Shown one piece after another: positions 42,956 to 53,139 of a stretch of 64,000 nt of DNA; position 1 is the stretch's first letter, and every line of letters begins with the position of its first letter. The translations under genes and the position numbers were made by a program. Source of the DNA: Pectobacterium polaris (GTDB lineage: Bacteria > Pseudomonadota > Gammaproteobacteria > Enterobacterales > Enterobacteriaceae); contig NZ_CP017481.1 in assembly GCF_002307355.1 (NCBI RefSeq), positions 1,426,001 to 1,490,000 on the forward strand, read 5' to 3'. A model generated the notes under the pieces. That model did no database searches and was not told where the DNA came from. It saw only the letters and a list, made by a program, of their open reading frames with translations.

Positions 42956-43690
42956 TTAATGGATGATGATTCGGCCATTAAGCGGCTGTGTGGGGCGGTT
43001 ATTGGCGTGATGCATGACCGAGCGGAACTGGTTTATCTGATCGGCAGAGGCAGTGACGGGGTGATCCAGCACGAGCCAGCGAATGCCTTCTGAACACGGT
43101 GGCGTGGTGAGCGACCCGCTAAACCGATAGTAGTTTAATGATGTCGGTAATAGGCTCTGAATCGCGATCGGCGTGCGCACGTCCTCCGCCTGATTAACCT
43201 GAGCCGGAATCTGCTGCCATGTCGTGGCTAACGGCAGATTGGCTTCTCCTTCCTGAAACATCAACGCGATAACGGTAAGCGCGCCAGCGGCGTCTTTATA
43301 GACAAAATGGCCTTCCAGCGGGAACTGTTTACCATCAATTTCATTCTCGCTCGGTGCGTGAAAGTGAAACTGCTGCAAGGTGAATGTCTCGTTATCCAAT
43401 ACCAGCGTATTCCCCGAGCCAACGTTAACCTGAACGGTATGCCCGTTGTTGATAATTTGCTGTGTCCCAGACTGGAAAGCTAACTGTAGAGGGTCGTGCT
43501 GGGCATCCAGCGCTTGCCGGATATTGATGGGAGATTGGTTTTTACCGGTTTCACACAGCGAGAAGTCTGGAGACAGCTTTCCCCAGTGTGCCGGATCGCC
43601 GTTGCCTTCGTAGCCCCAGTGCACCGGATCGGCTGCCAAGGCGGAAGAGCAGACGGATAGCATCAATACGATAGAGAGTTTACCTTTCAT
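42956..43690 (-). CDS. cah: periplasmic alpha-carbonic anhydrase
   Basis: Zinc enzyme interconverting CO2 and bicarbonate. A Sec signal peptide (MKGKLSIVLMLSVCSSALAA) precedes the mature domain HWGYEGNGDPAHWGKLSPDF. Zinc ligands are His109 and His111 in FHFHAPSENE and His128 in EGHFVYKD. Further alpha-class hallmarks are NQSPINIRQ and SLTTPPCSEGIRWLV. Length 244 aa. It sits between dusB and prmA, a place with no such gene in E. coli. Confidence 0.93.
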   Translation of the reverse strand: MKGKLSIVLMLSVCSSALAADPVHWGYEGNGDPAHWGKLSPDFSLCETGKNQSPINIRQALDAQHDPLQLAFQSGTQQIINNGHTVQVNVGSGNTLVLDNETFTLQQFHFHAPSENEIDGKQFPLEGHFVYKDAAGALTVIALMFQEGEANLPLATTWQQIPAQVNQAEDVRTPIAIQSLLPTSLNYYRFSGSLTTPPCSEGIRWLVLDHPVTASADQINQFRSVMHHANNRPTQPLNGRIIIH

Positions 43691-43868
43691 TTTTCATCCC
43701 TTGAAAATAATGATATGGCATCGTTGAGCGCCGGGCGCAGGTGACGTCCAGTCGCTTGCCGAGCTGCATCATACGCCTGTTTATTGGGATCAATCGTGAG
43801 ATATAGCAGGAAGAAAGGTGCCCACCGTTGCACATACGGTGGGCGGGACTAGCGGGATGACGTTATGA

Positions 43869-44753
43869 CTATGCGCGGCGTTGGCCGGTAATGCGGCACC
43901 ATTCTTCGTGTTCAGCCACTGGGTCAAGCGTGAACTTGTCTGCGTACGCTTCTGCGACGCCTTCAGCCTGCGTAGCCAGCACACCGGACAGGCCGAGGTG
44001 ACCGCCTGCTTTTGGCAAATCGCTAATCAGCGGTGCCAGTTCGCGCAGCGGGCCAGCAAGGATGTTGGCAACGACGACATCGGCAGACAGGTCGGTAGGC
44101 TGGTCTTTCGACAGATAAAGCTCAAGACGCTCGGAAACACCGTTGCGCTGTGCGTTATCGCGGCTGGCCTGAATCGCCTGCGGATCGATATCAATCCCGA
44201 TAGCGCGTGCTGCACCCAGTTTCAGGGCGGCAATCGCCAGAATGCCGGAACCGCAGCCGAAATCGATGATGGTTTTCCCTTCCAGATCCAGCCCGTCGAG
44301 CCATTGCAGGCACAGCGCGGTCGTTGGATGGGTGCCGGTGCCAAACGCCAGACCCGGGTCGAGCATCACGTTGACGGCCGTCGGGTCAGGAATGTCACGC
44401 CAGCTTGGGCAAATCCACAGACGTTTGCCGAACTGCATCGGGTGGAAGTTATCCATCCACTCGCGTTCCCAGTCTTTGTCTTCCAGCTGTTCGATCTTGT
44501 GTTTAAAACCGACGCCCAGCAGCGGTTCTTGCTCCAGCATCGCGATAACCGCGTTCATATCGGTTTCGGCATCGTACAGCGCAATCGCGTCGGTATCGCC
44601 CCACAGGCGGGTCTCGCCCGGCAGCGGTTCGAACACGGGCGTATCGTGCGTATCCTGAAACGTAACGGATACCGCACCGCTTTCCATCATGACGTCACCC
44701 AGTTGTTCAGCAACCTTTCCTGAGGTGTTTATTTTTAGTTGAATCCACGGCAT
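43869..44753 (-). CDS. prmA: ribosomal protein L11 methyltransferase
   Basis: SAM-dependent enzyme trimethylating L11. The N-terminal substrate domain begins [42 protein letters not shown] and [18 protein letters not shown] form the SAM site; [15 protein letters not shown] carries the NPPY-like catalytic motif. Length 294 aa. It lies 17 bases after panF in a yhdT-panF-prmA operon. Confidence 0.97.
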   Translation of the reverse strand: MPWIQLKINTSGKVAEQLGDVMMESGAVSVTFQDTHDTPVFEPLPGETRLWGDTDAIALYDAETDMNAVIAMLEQEPLLGVGFKHKIEQLEDKDWEREWMDNFHPMQFGKRLWICPSWRDIPDPTAVNVMLDPGLAFGTGTHPTTALCLQWLDGLDLEGKTIIDFGCGSGILAIAALKLGAARAIGIDIDPQAIQASRDNAQRNGVSERLELYLSKDQPTDLSADVVVANILAGPLRELAPLISDLPKAGGHLGLSGVLATQAEGVAEAYADKFTLDPVAEHEEWCRITGQRRA

Positions 44754-44770
44754 AGCAGTCTCTATTACAT

Positions 44771-46222
44771 TTAAAGTGAAGATGAAGCGGCAACCGGCGC
44801 TGGTGGATTATGACCAAAGCGGTTGCCAATAATAAACGCCATCAGGCTGAGTAACAGCGATGGCACAATCGGGTGATATCCAGCCAGCTGAAGATTGAAA
44901 CTAGCCAGTAAGGTATAGCAAATCGCCCCGGTGAACATGGCGCTAAGCGCGCCCGCGGCATTCGCGCGTTCCCAATACAGACCCAGCACCAGCGGCCACA
45001 GGAACACCGCTTCCAGCCCGCCAAACGCCAGCAGGTTCAGCCAGATGATCATATCAGGTGGCCGTAAGGAGGCCAGCAGCACCAGCAGACCCAACAGTAG
45101 GGTGGTCATGCTGGACAGGATCTTGATGCGGCGTTCGTTATGGATCTGCTGCGGGCGTACGCTGAGATAGAGATCTTTGACGATCGTGGCGGAGGCCTGA
45201 AGCAGATGCGCATTAATGTTGGACATGATAGCGGCCATTGGCGCAGCGAGAAAGATCCCAGCGGCCAGCGGCGGTAATACGGTGACCATCAGGGCTGGTA
45301 ACACCTGATCGGGAATGGTCAGATCTGGCATCACGGCGCGGCCCAGCGCACCGGCCAGATGCATGCCCAGCATCAGAATGCCGATGACGATCGTGCCGAT
45401 GATAATCCCACGGTGTAGCGCCTTGCTGTCGCGATAAGAGATACAGCGGACGGCGGTGTTTGGCAGGCCGATGACGCCGAAGCAGACCAGCACCCAGAAT
45501 GAGGCCATAAACGGCATCGACAGAATACCGTTGCTGCCCTGCGGCGACACCAGCATCGGGTCAATCTGTTGCAGCTTATCTACTGCGCTGTGCAGGCCGC
45601 CGGCGGCATAGATCACGCCCACCAGCAGGATGACGGTGCCGATTAGCATCACGATGCCCTGCATCGCATCATTGAGCACGCTGGCGCGGAAGCCGCCAAA
45701 CGTGGTGTACAGCGCAATGGTGACACCGAAAATCAGCAGGCCGATGTCGTAAGGAATGTTCGCCGCGGTTTCCAGTAGGCGTGCGCCGCCGATGAACTGC
45801 ACGGCCATGGCACCGATAAACGCGACCAGCAGGCTGATACTGGCAAACCACACCAGCAGCGGACTGTTGTAGCGGGCGTACAGCATGTCGTTCAGCGTGA
45901 TGGCGTTGTAGCGTCGCGCCAAAATGGCGAACTTTTTCCCCAGAATTCCGAGCGATAGCAGCATGGTAGGAAGCTGGATCATCGAAAGCAGCACCCAGCC
46001 CAGCCCGTATTTATACGCGGCACCCGGCCCGCCGATAAAAGAGCTGGCGCTGACGTAAGTGCCGATCAGCGTCATCGCCAGGACAAACCCGCCCATTGAG
46101 CGGCCGCCGAGGAAATACTCGTTAAGAAAGTTACCCGCCTGACGGCGACGGTACGCGTAGACCGACAGCCCGAACACCAGCAGCAGATAGCCAATCAGCG
46201 GCAATAAAATTTCAATTTGCAT
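44771..46222 (-). CDS. panF: sodium/pantothenate symporter
   Basis: SSS-family permease with about 13 membrane segments. Motifs: [56 protein letters not shown] and [26 protein letters not shown]. It imports pantothenate with Na+ for coenzyme A. The ATG at 46222 (483 aa, the E. coli length) is chosen over the GTG at 46228 because GGAG lies seven bases before it. It overlaps yhdT by 11 bases. Confidence 0.96.
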   Translation of the reverse strand: MQIEILLPLIGYLLLVFGLSVYAYRRRQAGNFLNEYFLGGRSMGGFVLAMTLIGTYVSASSFIGGPGAAYKYGLGWVLLSMIQLPTMLLSLGILGKKFAILARRYNAITLNDMLYARYNSPLLVWFASISLLVAFIGAMAVQFIGGARLLETAANIPYDIGLLIFGVTIALYTTFGGFRASVLNDAMQGIVMLIGTVILLVGVIYAAGGLHSAVDKLQQIDPMLVSPQGSNGILSMPFMASFWVLVCFGVIGLPNTAVRCISYRDSKALHRGIIIGTIVIGILMLGMHLAGALGRAVMPDLTIPDQVLPALMVTVLPPLAAGIFLAAPMAAIMSNINAHLLQASATIVKDLYLSVRPQQIHNERRIKILSSMTTLLLGLLVLLASLRPPDMIIWLNLLAFGGLEAVFLWPLVLGLYWERANAAGALSAMFTGAICYTLLASFNLQLAGYHPIVPSLLLSLMAFIIGNRFGHNPPAPVAASSSL

Positions 46223-46454
46223 CGTCACTCTCCAGTGAGATATCGCGGAAAATGACGCGCACCATCAGCCAGCACAGCAGCGTAAATACGAGCGGTAGCA
46301 GCAGGCAGGCCATCTCAAACCAGTGTGGAAGGCCGGTGATCCCTTGTGTGTTGTCTGGCAAATAGGCGGCAAGCACCCAGGCCAATAAATAAACCAGCGT
46401 CAGGCCAAAAGCCCAGCGGGCCTCTTTGTGCGCCTGAGGAAAGCGTGTATCCAT
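46212..46454 (-). CDS. yhdT: YhdT family inner-membrane protein
   Basis: An 80-aa protein with two membrane segments (FGLTLVYLLAWVLAAYLP and FEMACLLLPLVFTLLCWLM). It begins MDTRFPQAHKEARWAFGL and ends with the acidic tail SLESDDAN, as in E. coli YhdT. Function unknown; its overlap with panF suggests a role connected to pantothenate uptake. In E. coli it follows accBC directly, whereas here 4.1 kb of other genes lie between. Confidence 0.93.
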   Translation of the reverse strand: MDTRFPQAHKEARWAFGLTLVYLLAWVLAAYLPDNTQGITGLPHWFEMACLLLPLVFTLLCWLMVRVIFRDISLESDDAN

Positions 46455-46616
46455 GTTCTGCTCCACCGTAAATGGGAGAATGGGTATTGTTATGAACGTC
46501 ATGATGACGAAAGCGGGAATTTTACGGCATGTGGGCCAATTGACTAGTAAGAATTACGCCATCAGCGTAAAAGCCAGCCGTGGGGGTAATGCTAATCGTT
46601 GAAGAATCGAGATACC

Positions 46617-46670
46617 GGGGCTACCACGGTGTGAGGCATCCCTGCGGGAACCTCATCACCGTGTTTCCCC
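46617..46670. repeat. long imperfect palindrome in the yhdT-mop gap
   Basis: GGGG (46617-46620), CACGGTG-TGAGG (46625-46636), a small inner CCC-TGC-GGG, then CCTCA-T-CACCGTG (46651-46663) and CCCC (46667-46670) fold into a 54-base stem-loop. Its centre carries TCCCTGCG, the phrase repeated in the array at 4080-4287. The rest of the 651-base gap (46455-47105) shows no supported gene. Confidence 0.75.
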
Positions 46671-47105
46671 TAAATCCAGAAGTAAGTGAGCAGCATTCAA
46701 CTGCGGGAGCGCATTGTCTGGCAGAAAAAGCCTGCTTTGCGATAATAGATGTTAAAAGGAAGTACGACGGGTCTATTTCGGTCTGGTGAGTCACAGAGCA
46801 AGACGGAAATAGAATCTACCTCGCCACAAAATAATACTAAATGAGTATCTTGGCTTATTGATCTTGAGGTAATTGGCGAATGATGGACGTCACATCGCAT
46901 AATTTTCTCAAGAGAACGTTTACTATGAGGCTATTATTTATCGTCTGCTATTCCAGCGTGGAATAGTTGCGATATGAAAGGAAAGTAATAATAGCGCCAA
47001 CGATATTGGCTCTGTTGTGCATCAGGTAATTATCGTATCGCGACTTCCTGCTGCCTGAATTATGTAGTCGTTACTTTATGTTAAAAATGAACCAAAGGAG
47101 TCGTT

Positions 47106-47534
47106 ATGTCAGTTTCAGCAAGAAATCAGCTTTCGGGTGTTGTGTCTTCCATTGTTGAGGGTGCGGTAAACAATGAAGTCGCATTGACCCTGGAAAGTGG
47201 GGATAAGTTAACGACGGTGATTACACGAGCCAGTTGTCAGTCTATGGACCTGGCCGTTGGCAAACCGGCCATTGCGTTGGTGAAAGCCCCTTGGGTCATT
47301 CTGGCATCAGCCGAATGTGGTTTGAATTTCTCTGCCCGCAATCAGTTTCACGGTAAGGTGAGTTCCGTTACGAAAGGTGCCGTCAACTCGACGGTGCAAC
47401 TGCTGACTGCCGGTGGGTTGACGCTGACCTCAACCGTTACCAATGAAAGTCTGGAAGAGATGAACATTGAGGTGGGCAGCGAATTAATCGCGCTGGTTAA
47501 AGCATCCAGTATTATTCTGGCTACCCGGAAATAA
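47106..47534 (+). CDS. molbindin: tandem Mop domains (molybdate-binding)
   Basis: A 142-aa protein made of two Mop/TOBE-like domains, residues about 4-70 and 75-141. Each opens SARNQL-x-G-x-V or SARNQFHGKV and closes with a VKA-x-x-xILA strand. Molbindins assemble into oligomers that bind molybdate or tungstate in the cytosol and buffer or deliver it. AAGGAG precedes the ATG. The molybdoenzyme MsrP is encoded 6 kb away, but no direct link can be claimed. Confidence 0.88.
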   Translation: MSVSARNQLSGVVSSIVEGAVNNEVALTLESGDKLTTVITRASCQSMDLAVGKPAIALVKAPWVILASAECGLNFSARNQFHGKVSSVTKGAVNSTVQLLTAGGLTLTSTVTNESLEEMNIEVGSELIALVKASSIILATRK

Positions 47535-47567
47535 TTGCCGATTTCTTTAGCGAATGATACCGCTCCC

Positions 47568-47612
47568 AGCCGATAAACGACCGACCTATACGGGTTTGTC
47601 GGCTTATTTTTA
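47568..47612 (+). terminator. molbindin gene terminator
   Basis: AGCCGATAAAC and GTTTGTCGGCT (11 bp, one G-T pair) with TATTTTTA after it, 33 bases past the stop. The remaining gap to 48006 shows no supported gene; a short repeated TTGTCAC occurs at about 47927 and 47946. Confidence 0.8.
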
Positions 47613-48006
47613 CCGTAAACGCTTTCTCCCTTCTGATGTATCCCCGCGTAAAATATCTCTTATTTTGCTGTTCAAATGCCCCACGTCAGGTATCACTGGA
47701 AATGTGATCTGGATGATTCGTCACTCATCATAATGACTTATTTAAATAAGCTCATCGGGATGAAATGAGAGACGCTCTGTCTCTCAGCGAAGGCCCGTTG
47801 CGATGTACGCATTATTTGGCGAGAGAACGTTTTACCACGAGCGCCAGCAGGGAGTGAGTGTGACGGTTTTTTTTCGAGGGAAAAATGTAGCAAAGGAGCC
47901 GAACGGTTTAATGATTGTCACTTTTGCGTCATCAGTTGTCACCTCCAGATGAGCGTACTCATGGCTCTCTGGATAACACTGGGGTTCCATTAAAAGGAGC
48001 CCGATC

Positions 48007-49677
48007 ATGTTGAATAACCCTTCATCGAAATACAAAGCGCATCCACCGATTGACCTAAAAGATCGGCAATGGCCTGACAATACATTAACTCAACCTCCAC
48101 GTTGGCTTTCCACCGATTTACGGGACGGTAATCAGGCGCTTGCTGAGCCGATGAATGAAATGCGTAAACTGAAATTTTGGGATCTGCTGATTGCCTGTGG
48201 ATTCAGAGAGATTGAAGTCGCTTTTCCGTCTGCTTCACAAACTGATTTTAATTTTGTTCGCTTATTGATTGAAGAAAAGCGTATTCCACAGAATGTGACA
48301 ATTCAGGTTTTAACGCAGGCACGAGAAGATTTGATTGCGCGTACCTTTGAATCGCTGAGTGGCGTACATCGCGCAACCCTTCACTTATATAACGCGACTG
48401 CACCGATTTTCAGGGATGTGGTGTTCCGTCAGACACGCGATGAAATTATTCAGCTTGCGGTCAATGCGACGAAGCAGATCCGTCGGTTATGTGCTGAGGC
48501 GCAGGAGACGGACTGGACCTTTCAATATTCGCCAGAAACGTTCTGCTTTACCGAGCCTGATTTCGCGCTTCAGATTTGCGAGGCCGTCGCCGATGTCTGG
48601 GAACCTGATGCGTGCCGTCCCATGATCATCAACCTTCCAGCGACTGTTGAGGTCAACACGCCCAATGTGTATGCCGATCAGATAGAGTATTTTTGCCGAC
48701 ATTTTTCCCGTAGGGATAAGGTCTGTATCAGTGTGCATCCGCATAATGACCGTGGCACAGGCATTGCCTGCGCTGAACTTGCGTTACTGGCTGGCGCTGA
48801 AAGAGTGGAGGGCTGCCTGTTTGGTAATGGAGAGCGGACTGGCAATGTCGATTTAGTGACTCTGGCGCTTAATCTTTACACGCAGGGAATCTCTCCTGAA
48901 CTCGATTTCAGCCACATGAAGAAGGTGGTGGAAGTGGTTGAGGAGTGTAATCAACTCCCCGTCGCGCCACGCCATCCTTATGCCGGAGAACTCGCTTTTA
49001 CGGCTTTTTCCGGGTCGCATCAAGATGCGATTAAAAAGGGGTTTGCAGCACGACAGCATTCGGCCTCGCCATTATGGGAAATTCCCTATCTTCCGCTCGA
49101 TCCTGAAGACATCGGTTGCAGTTACGAGGCCGTTATCCGCGTAAACAGCCAGTCAGGAAAAAGCGGTGCTGCCTGGTTGCTTGAGCAAAACCATGGCCTC
49201 ATCCTGCCTCGTCAACTTCAGAAGACCTTCAGCCTGCTGGTACAGAAAGCGTCTGAATCTGAGGGGAAAGAAATGTCGCAGATGGCTGTCTGGATACTCT
49301 TTCGTGAGGCTTACGGTTTAGTCGAATTACCGCCGATTCGGTTAACTAAATATACCTGCGATAATCAGCTTGGGCAGAACACAACGCTTTCCGCTGAAAT
49401 CATTTTCCGGGATAAACGACTGAATTTGAAGGGCGCAGGAAACGGTTTTCTCTCTGCGGGAATGACGGCACTCTGCCGAGAGGTGAAAGCAGACCTTAAT
49501 ATTGTGAGCTATCAGGAACACACGTTAGGTCAGCGTAGTGACAGCCGTTCTGTGGCTTATGTGTGCTGTCAGAACCATGCGGGTGAATGTGCATGGGGTG
49601 TCAGCATTGACAGCGATGTTACCCGAGCCTCTTTGCAAGCGATGCTGAATGCTGCAGGGCGCTTGATTAGGGGTTGA
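48007..49677 (+). CDS. leuA: 2-isopropylmalate synthase, type 2
   Basis: Condenses acetyl-CoA with 2-oxoisovalerate in the first committed step of leucine synthesis. Catalytic-domain motifs: STDLRDGNQALAEPM, FREIEVAFPSAS, the metal-binding HPHNDRGTGIACAE and the GNGERTGNVDL loop. The C-terminal third is the allosteric domain. At 556 aa and with this RDGNQ and fungal-like spacing it is the type 2 enzyme, not the roughly 520-aa type 1 LeuA that enterobacteria carry in leuABCD. It stands alone, converging with an AraC regulator whose end overlaps it by 11 bases. AAAAGGAGC precedes the ATG. A related homocitrate- or citramalate-synthase-like activity is less likely. Confidence 0.85.
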   Translation: MLNNPSSKYKAHPPIDLKDRQWPDNTLTQPPRWLSTDLRDGNQALAEPMNEMRKLKFWDLLIACGFREIEVAFPSASQTDFNFVRLLIEEKRIPQNVTIQVLTQAREDLIARTFESLSGVHRATLHLYNATAPIFRDVVFRQTRDEIIQLAVNATKQIRRLCAEAQETDWTFQYSPETFCFTEPDFALQICEAVADVWEPDACRPMIINLPATVEVNTPNVYADQIEYFCRHFSRRDKVCISVHPHNDRGTGIACAELALLAGAERVEGCLFGNGERTGNVDLVTLALNLYTQGISPELDFSHMKKVVEVVEECNQLPVAPRHPYAGELAFTAFSGSHQDAIKKGFAARQHSASPLWEIPYLPLDPEDIGCSYEAVIRVNSQSGKSGAAWLLEQNHGLILPRQLQKTFSLLVQKASESEGKEMSQMAVWILFREAYGLVELPPIRLTKYTCDNQLGQNTTLSAEIIFRDKRLNLKGAGNGFLSAGMTALCREVKADLNIVSYQEHTLGQRSDSRSVAYVCCQNHAGECAWGVSIDSDVTRASLQAMLNAAGRLIRG

Positions 49678-50428
49678 AGTAATTGCCGGGTGTCACGCCC
49701 ATGACTCTGCGAAACATGGCACTGAAGGCTCCCGGGTTGGCGTAGCCTAAATCAAGCGCCACTCGGGTGACTTGTTCGCCCTGTGCCAGACGCGTTAGCG
49801 CAATCAGCAAACGTGCGCGACGAACCCACTCACTGAATTGCATGCCAGTTTGCTGATAAAAATGTCGGCTGAGCGTTCTTACGCTGACGTTGACTTGCTC
49901 GGCAGCCTTGGCAACAGTCCAGGCTTCGTAGGGGGTCTGACGGACTGTATGACACAATAATTTCAGACGCTCAGAAATCGGCTCAGGAAGGCAAAAAGGA
50001 AGCGTATTCATCAAACGTATTTCATCAAGGATAAGTTCATAAATACGTTCGGTCCGACTTCCAGGTTCATACTTTGCGGGAAGTTTCAGGACATCGATGA
50101 TGAGTTCGCGTAATAAAGGCGTTATCCCCACGACCTGACAGATAACAGGGAGGTCTGCTCTGGCCAGCGGTTCGACAAAAAGCACTCTGGCCTTAACTTC
50201 ACCCACAATATGTAAGGCATGTGGAATATCTGCGGGTATCCATACCCCACGCGAGGGCGGAACCACCCAGAACCCCTGTTGGGTTTCAACCCGAATAACC
50301 CCGCTAAGCGTATGAATTAACTGGGCGCAACGGTGAGTGTGCCAGCTTTCATAATCCCCGTGAGTATAGTTGTGTGCGTACGGAATTAATGGTCTGCACG
50401 AGAAATCAAAATCGGATTGTTTTGTCAC
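49667..50428 (-). CDS. AraC-family transcriptional regulator
   Basis: A 253-aa regulator. The N-terminal cupin senses a ligand (YTHGDYESWHTHRCAQLIH, PPSRGVWIPADIPHAL). The C-terminal pair of helix-turn-helix motifs is WTVAKAAEQVNVSVRTLSRHF and RVALDLGYANPGAFSAMFRRVMGVTPGNYF. The subfamily with the IPADxPH motif often controls nearby efflux or metabolic genes. It converges on leuA with an 11-base overlap; its target may be leuA or be elsewhere. Confidence 0.9.
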   Translation of the reverse strand: MTKQSDFDFSCRPLIPYAHNYTHGDYESWHTHRCAQLIHTLSGVIRVETQQGFWVVPPSRGVWIPADIPHALHIVGEVKARVLFVEPLARADLPVICQVVGITPLLRELIIDVLKLPAKYEPGSRTERIYELILDEIRLMNTLPFCLPEPISERLKLLCHTVRQTPYEAWTVAKAAEQVNVSVRTLSRHFYQQTGMQFSEWVRRARLLIALTRLAQGEQVTRVALDLGYANPGAFSAMFRRVMGVTPGNYFNP

Positions 50429-50542
50429 TCCGCACCCACCCTCTCATCCTAAAAAGATGAGATATCCTACCTCGTTTACTCGCGGGCTGCTTGTGCTAGT
50501 CAGTGTTTGCGAGTGGCATGACTACTCGAAGGCCTAAATAAC

Positions 50543-50566
50543 AAAGGCCAGCATAAGCTGGCCTTT
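50543..50566 (-). terminator. accBC operon terminator
   Basis: AAAGGCCAGC-TTAT-GCTGGCCTTT with TTTGTTATTT following on the minus strand, about 20 bases beyond accC. On the plus strand the stem is followed by TTTTG. Confidence 0.88.
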
Positions 50567-50585
50567 TGACTCGATTGCGCAATGT

Positions 50586-51929
50586 TTACTGCAAGCCGAG
50601 TTTCTTCTCCAGATAGTGGATGTTCGTGCCACCTCTCTGGAAGTTTTCGTCGCTCATGATCTTCATCTGAAGTTCGATGTTGGTTTTGATGCCATCGATG
50701 ATCAGTTCAGCCAGCGCGTTCTTCATACGGGAAATCGCGATTTCGCGCGTTTCGCCGTAAGTGATCAGCTTGCCGATCATGGAATCGTAATACGGCGGTA
50801 CGGTATAACCGGCGTAAATATGCGATTCCCAACGAACACCAAAGCCACCCGGCGCGTGGAAACGCGTGATTTTACCCGGGCTTGGCAGGAACGTGTTCGG
50901 GTCTTCCGCGTTGATACGGCATTCCACTGCATGGCCGCGAACCTTAACGTCTTTCTGCTTGATGGACAGCGGCTGACCAGCAGCAATACGCAGCTGTTCT
51001 TTGATCAGATCCACGCCGGTAATCATTTCGGTTACCGGATGTTCCACCTGAATACGGGTGTTCATTTCAATGAAGTAGAACTCACCGTTTTCGTACAGAA
51101 ACTCAAACGTACCCGCACCGCGATAGTTGATATCGATACAGGCTTTGGCGCAGCGATCGCCGATATTGCGACGCAGTTCGTCCGTAATGCCCGGTGCTGG
51201 CGCTTCTTCCACCACTTTCTGGTGGCGGCGCTGCATGGAACAGTCACGCTCGGCCAGATAGACGGCGTGGCCCTGACCATCAGCCAGAATCTGAATTTCC
51301 ACGTGACGTGGGTTTTCCAGATATTTTTCCATGTAAACCATGTCGTTGTTGAAAGCCGCTTTGGCTTCCGCACGGGTCATGTTGATGGATTGTTCCAGCT
51401 CTTTGTCGCTGCGCACGACGCGCATACCACGACCACCGCCGCCGCCAGAGGCTTTGATGATGACCGGATAGCCGATGCGTTTTGCATGAACACGGTTAGC
51501 GTCCATGTCGTCGGTCAGAGGGCCATCGGAGCCTGGTACGGTTGGAACACCCGCTTTTTTCATGGCGGTGATGGCAGACACTTTATCGCCCATCAGGCGA
51601 ATCGTGTCGGCTTTCGGGCCGATGAAAATAAAGCCGGAGCGTTCAACTTGCTCGGCAAAATCCGCATTTTCGGACAGGAAACCGTAGCCAGGGTGAATCG
51701 CGACGGCACCCGTGATTTCCGCAGCGGAAATAATCGCTGGGATATTCAGATAGCTTTTTGTTGACGGAGCCGGGCCGATACACACGGTTTCGTCCGCCAG
51801 CAATACGTGTTTCAAATCGCGATCCGCACTGGAGTGAACGGCGACGGTTTTGATGCCCAGTTCTTTACAGGCACGCAAAATACGCAGCGCAATCTCTCCG
51901 CGGTTAGCGATAACGATTTTATCTAGCAT
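50586..51929 (-). CDS. accC: acetyl-CoA carboxylase, biotin carboxylase subunit
   Basis: ATP-grasp enzyme that carboxylates the biotin on AccB, the first step of fatty-acid synthesis. Motifs: [21 protein letters not shown], the glycine-rich [15 protein letters not shown], and the catalytic [13 protein letters not shown]. Length 447 aa, near the E. coli 449. It begins 11 bases after accB. The frame is intact. Confidence 0.98.
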   Translation of the reverse strand: MLDKIVIANRGEIALRILRACKELGIKTVAVHSSADRDLKHVLLADETVCIGPAPSTKSYLNIPAIISAAEITGAVAIHPGYGFLSENADFAEQVERSGFIFIGPKADTIRLMGDKVSAITAMKKAGVPTVPGSDGPLTDDMDANRVHAKRIGYPVIIKASGGGGGRGMRVVRSDKELEQSINMTRAEAKAAFNNDMVYMEKYLENPRHVEIQILADGQGHAVYLAERDCSMQRRHQKVVEEAPAPGITDELRRNIGDRCAKACIDINYRGAGTFEFLYENGEFYFIEMNTRIQVEHPVTEMITGVDLIKEQLRIAAGQPLSIKQKDVKVRGHAVECRINAEDPNTFLPSPGKITRFHAPGGFGVRWESHIYAGYTVPPYYDSMIGKLITYGETREIAISRMKNALAELIIDGIKTNIELQMKIMSDENFQRGGTNIHYLEKKLGLQ

Positions 51930-51940
51930 GATAAGCCTCG

Positions 51941-52408
51941 TTATTCGATGACAACCAGTGGCTCGTCAAATTCAACCGGCTGACCGTTTTCGACCAGGAT
52001 GGCTTTCACCACGCCTGATTTGTCGGCTTCGATCTGGTTCATCATTTTCATCGCTTCGACGATGCACAGGGTATCGCCGACATTGACGTGCTGACCCACT
52101 TCCACGAAGGCTTTAGCATCCGGGCTTGGGGTGCGGTAGAAGGTTCCAACCATTGGAGAACGAACGATGTGTCCACTGATGGCAGCCGGTGCTGCAACTG
52201 CTTCCACTGGCGCTGGTGCAACGGCGGCAGCCAGAGCAGGCTGTGGCTGCATCATTGGCGTAGCGTAAGCCTGTTGCATCATCGGGTAGTTAACCGCTGC
52301 TGGGGCACGACTGATACGTACTGATTCTTCACCTTCAGAAATTTCCAGTTCGGCGATGCCGGACTCTTCAACCAGTTCGATCAGTTTTTTGATTTTACGA
52401 ATATCCAT
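51941..52408 (-). CDS. accB: acetyl-CoA carboxylase, biotin carboxyl carrier protein
   Basis: A 155-aa carrier: N-terminal [20 protein letters not shown], an Ala/Pro-rich flexible linker, then the biotinyl domain with the biotin lysine in [13 protein letters not shown] and the thumb loop [12 protein letters not shown]. Accepts carboxyl from AccC for transfer to acetyl-CoA. First gene of accBC, 24 bases after aroQ. Confidence 0.98.
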   Translation of the reverse strand: MDIRKIKKLIELVEESGIAELEISEGEESVRISRAPAAVNYPMMQQAYATPMMQPQPALAAAVAPAPVEAVAAPAAISGHIVRSPMVGTFYRTPSPDAKAFVEVGQHVNVGDTLCIVEAMKMMNQIEADKSGVVKAILVENGQPVEFDEPLVVIE

Positions 52409-52432
52409 GGATGTGGTTCCGTACTCTTTTGT

Positions 52433-52885
52433 TTAATTGGAAGTTGACAGGCGTTTTACCGCCGTCTGTAAAGCATACTGATAACCATCTGCCCCCAGGC
52501 CACATATCACGCCTACCGCAACATCAGAAAGATAGGAATGATGACGAAAAGGCTCACGTGCGTGCACGTTGGACAGATGAATTTCGATAAACGGAATCGC
52601 GACCGCCAGCAGGGCATCACGCAGCGCAACGCTGGTGTGGGTAAATGCCGCCGGGTTAATCAGAATGAAGTCTGTGTTTCCTCTGGCCTGATGGAGGGTA
52701 TCGATCAGAACATGTTCCGCATTGGATTGCAGATGGGAAAACTTCACGTTCAATGCCTGCGCCTGTGTTTCCAGTTCGCTGACAATGTCTGCTAACGTCG
52801 TACTACCGTATTTGTCGGGCTCTCGGGTTCCTAGCAGATTCAGGTTTGGACCATTCAAGAGCAAAATGTGAAACTTTTCTGCCAT
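52433..52885 (-). CDS. aroQ: 3-dehydroquinate dehydratase, type II
   Basis: Shikimate-pathway enzyme converting 3-dehydroquinate to 3-dehydroshikimate. Type II signature: [20 protein letters not shown] with the catalytic Tyr, [17 protein letters not shown], and [18 protein letters not shown] with the catalytic His. The ATG at 52885 gives the usual 150 aa. A partner in metabolism to the shikimate importer at 4324. Gap 52886-53139 holds no supported gene. Confidence 0.97.
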   Translation of the reverse strand: MAEKFHILLLNGPNLNLLGTREPDKYGSTTLADIVSELETQAQALNVKFSHLQSNAEHVLIDTLHQARGNTDFILINPAAFTHTSVALRDALLAVAIPFIEIHLSNVHAREPFRHHSYLSDVAVGVICGLGADGYQYALQTAVKRLSTSN

Positions 52886-53139
52886 TGTGCTGCTATCTCC
52901 CGCGATTGACCAAGATTGCAAAAACAGTGTCGCACAAAATAGCGCGAAGCTATTCGTTTGTCACCTTTCGTGACGCAAATTGTCCGGCCCGAGAAATTAA
53001 AGTCGTGCATTATAACCATATCGTGGCAATTCGCAGCTAAATACTGGTCTTATCAGCGGAGATATTCCTGTACCAAGCCGTGAGAAGGCGTGAATCTCAC
53101 TGTCGCCCATCACCCGCTTTTCCTGTGTTGCTGCGGCGT

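Noticed and set aside
43881..44723. 280-codon open frame antisense to prmA
   Set aside because: Shadow frame; prmA has all family motifs.
46580..46900. short open frames on both strands between yhdT and the molbindin gene
   Set aside because: They span the palindrome, lack ribosome-binding sites and show no domain.
50616..51764. 382-codon open frame antisense to accC
   Set aside because: Low-complexity Phe/Val/Asp-rich translation typical of an antisense shadow; accC is intact.
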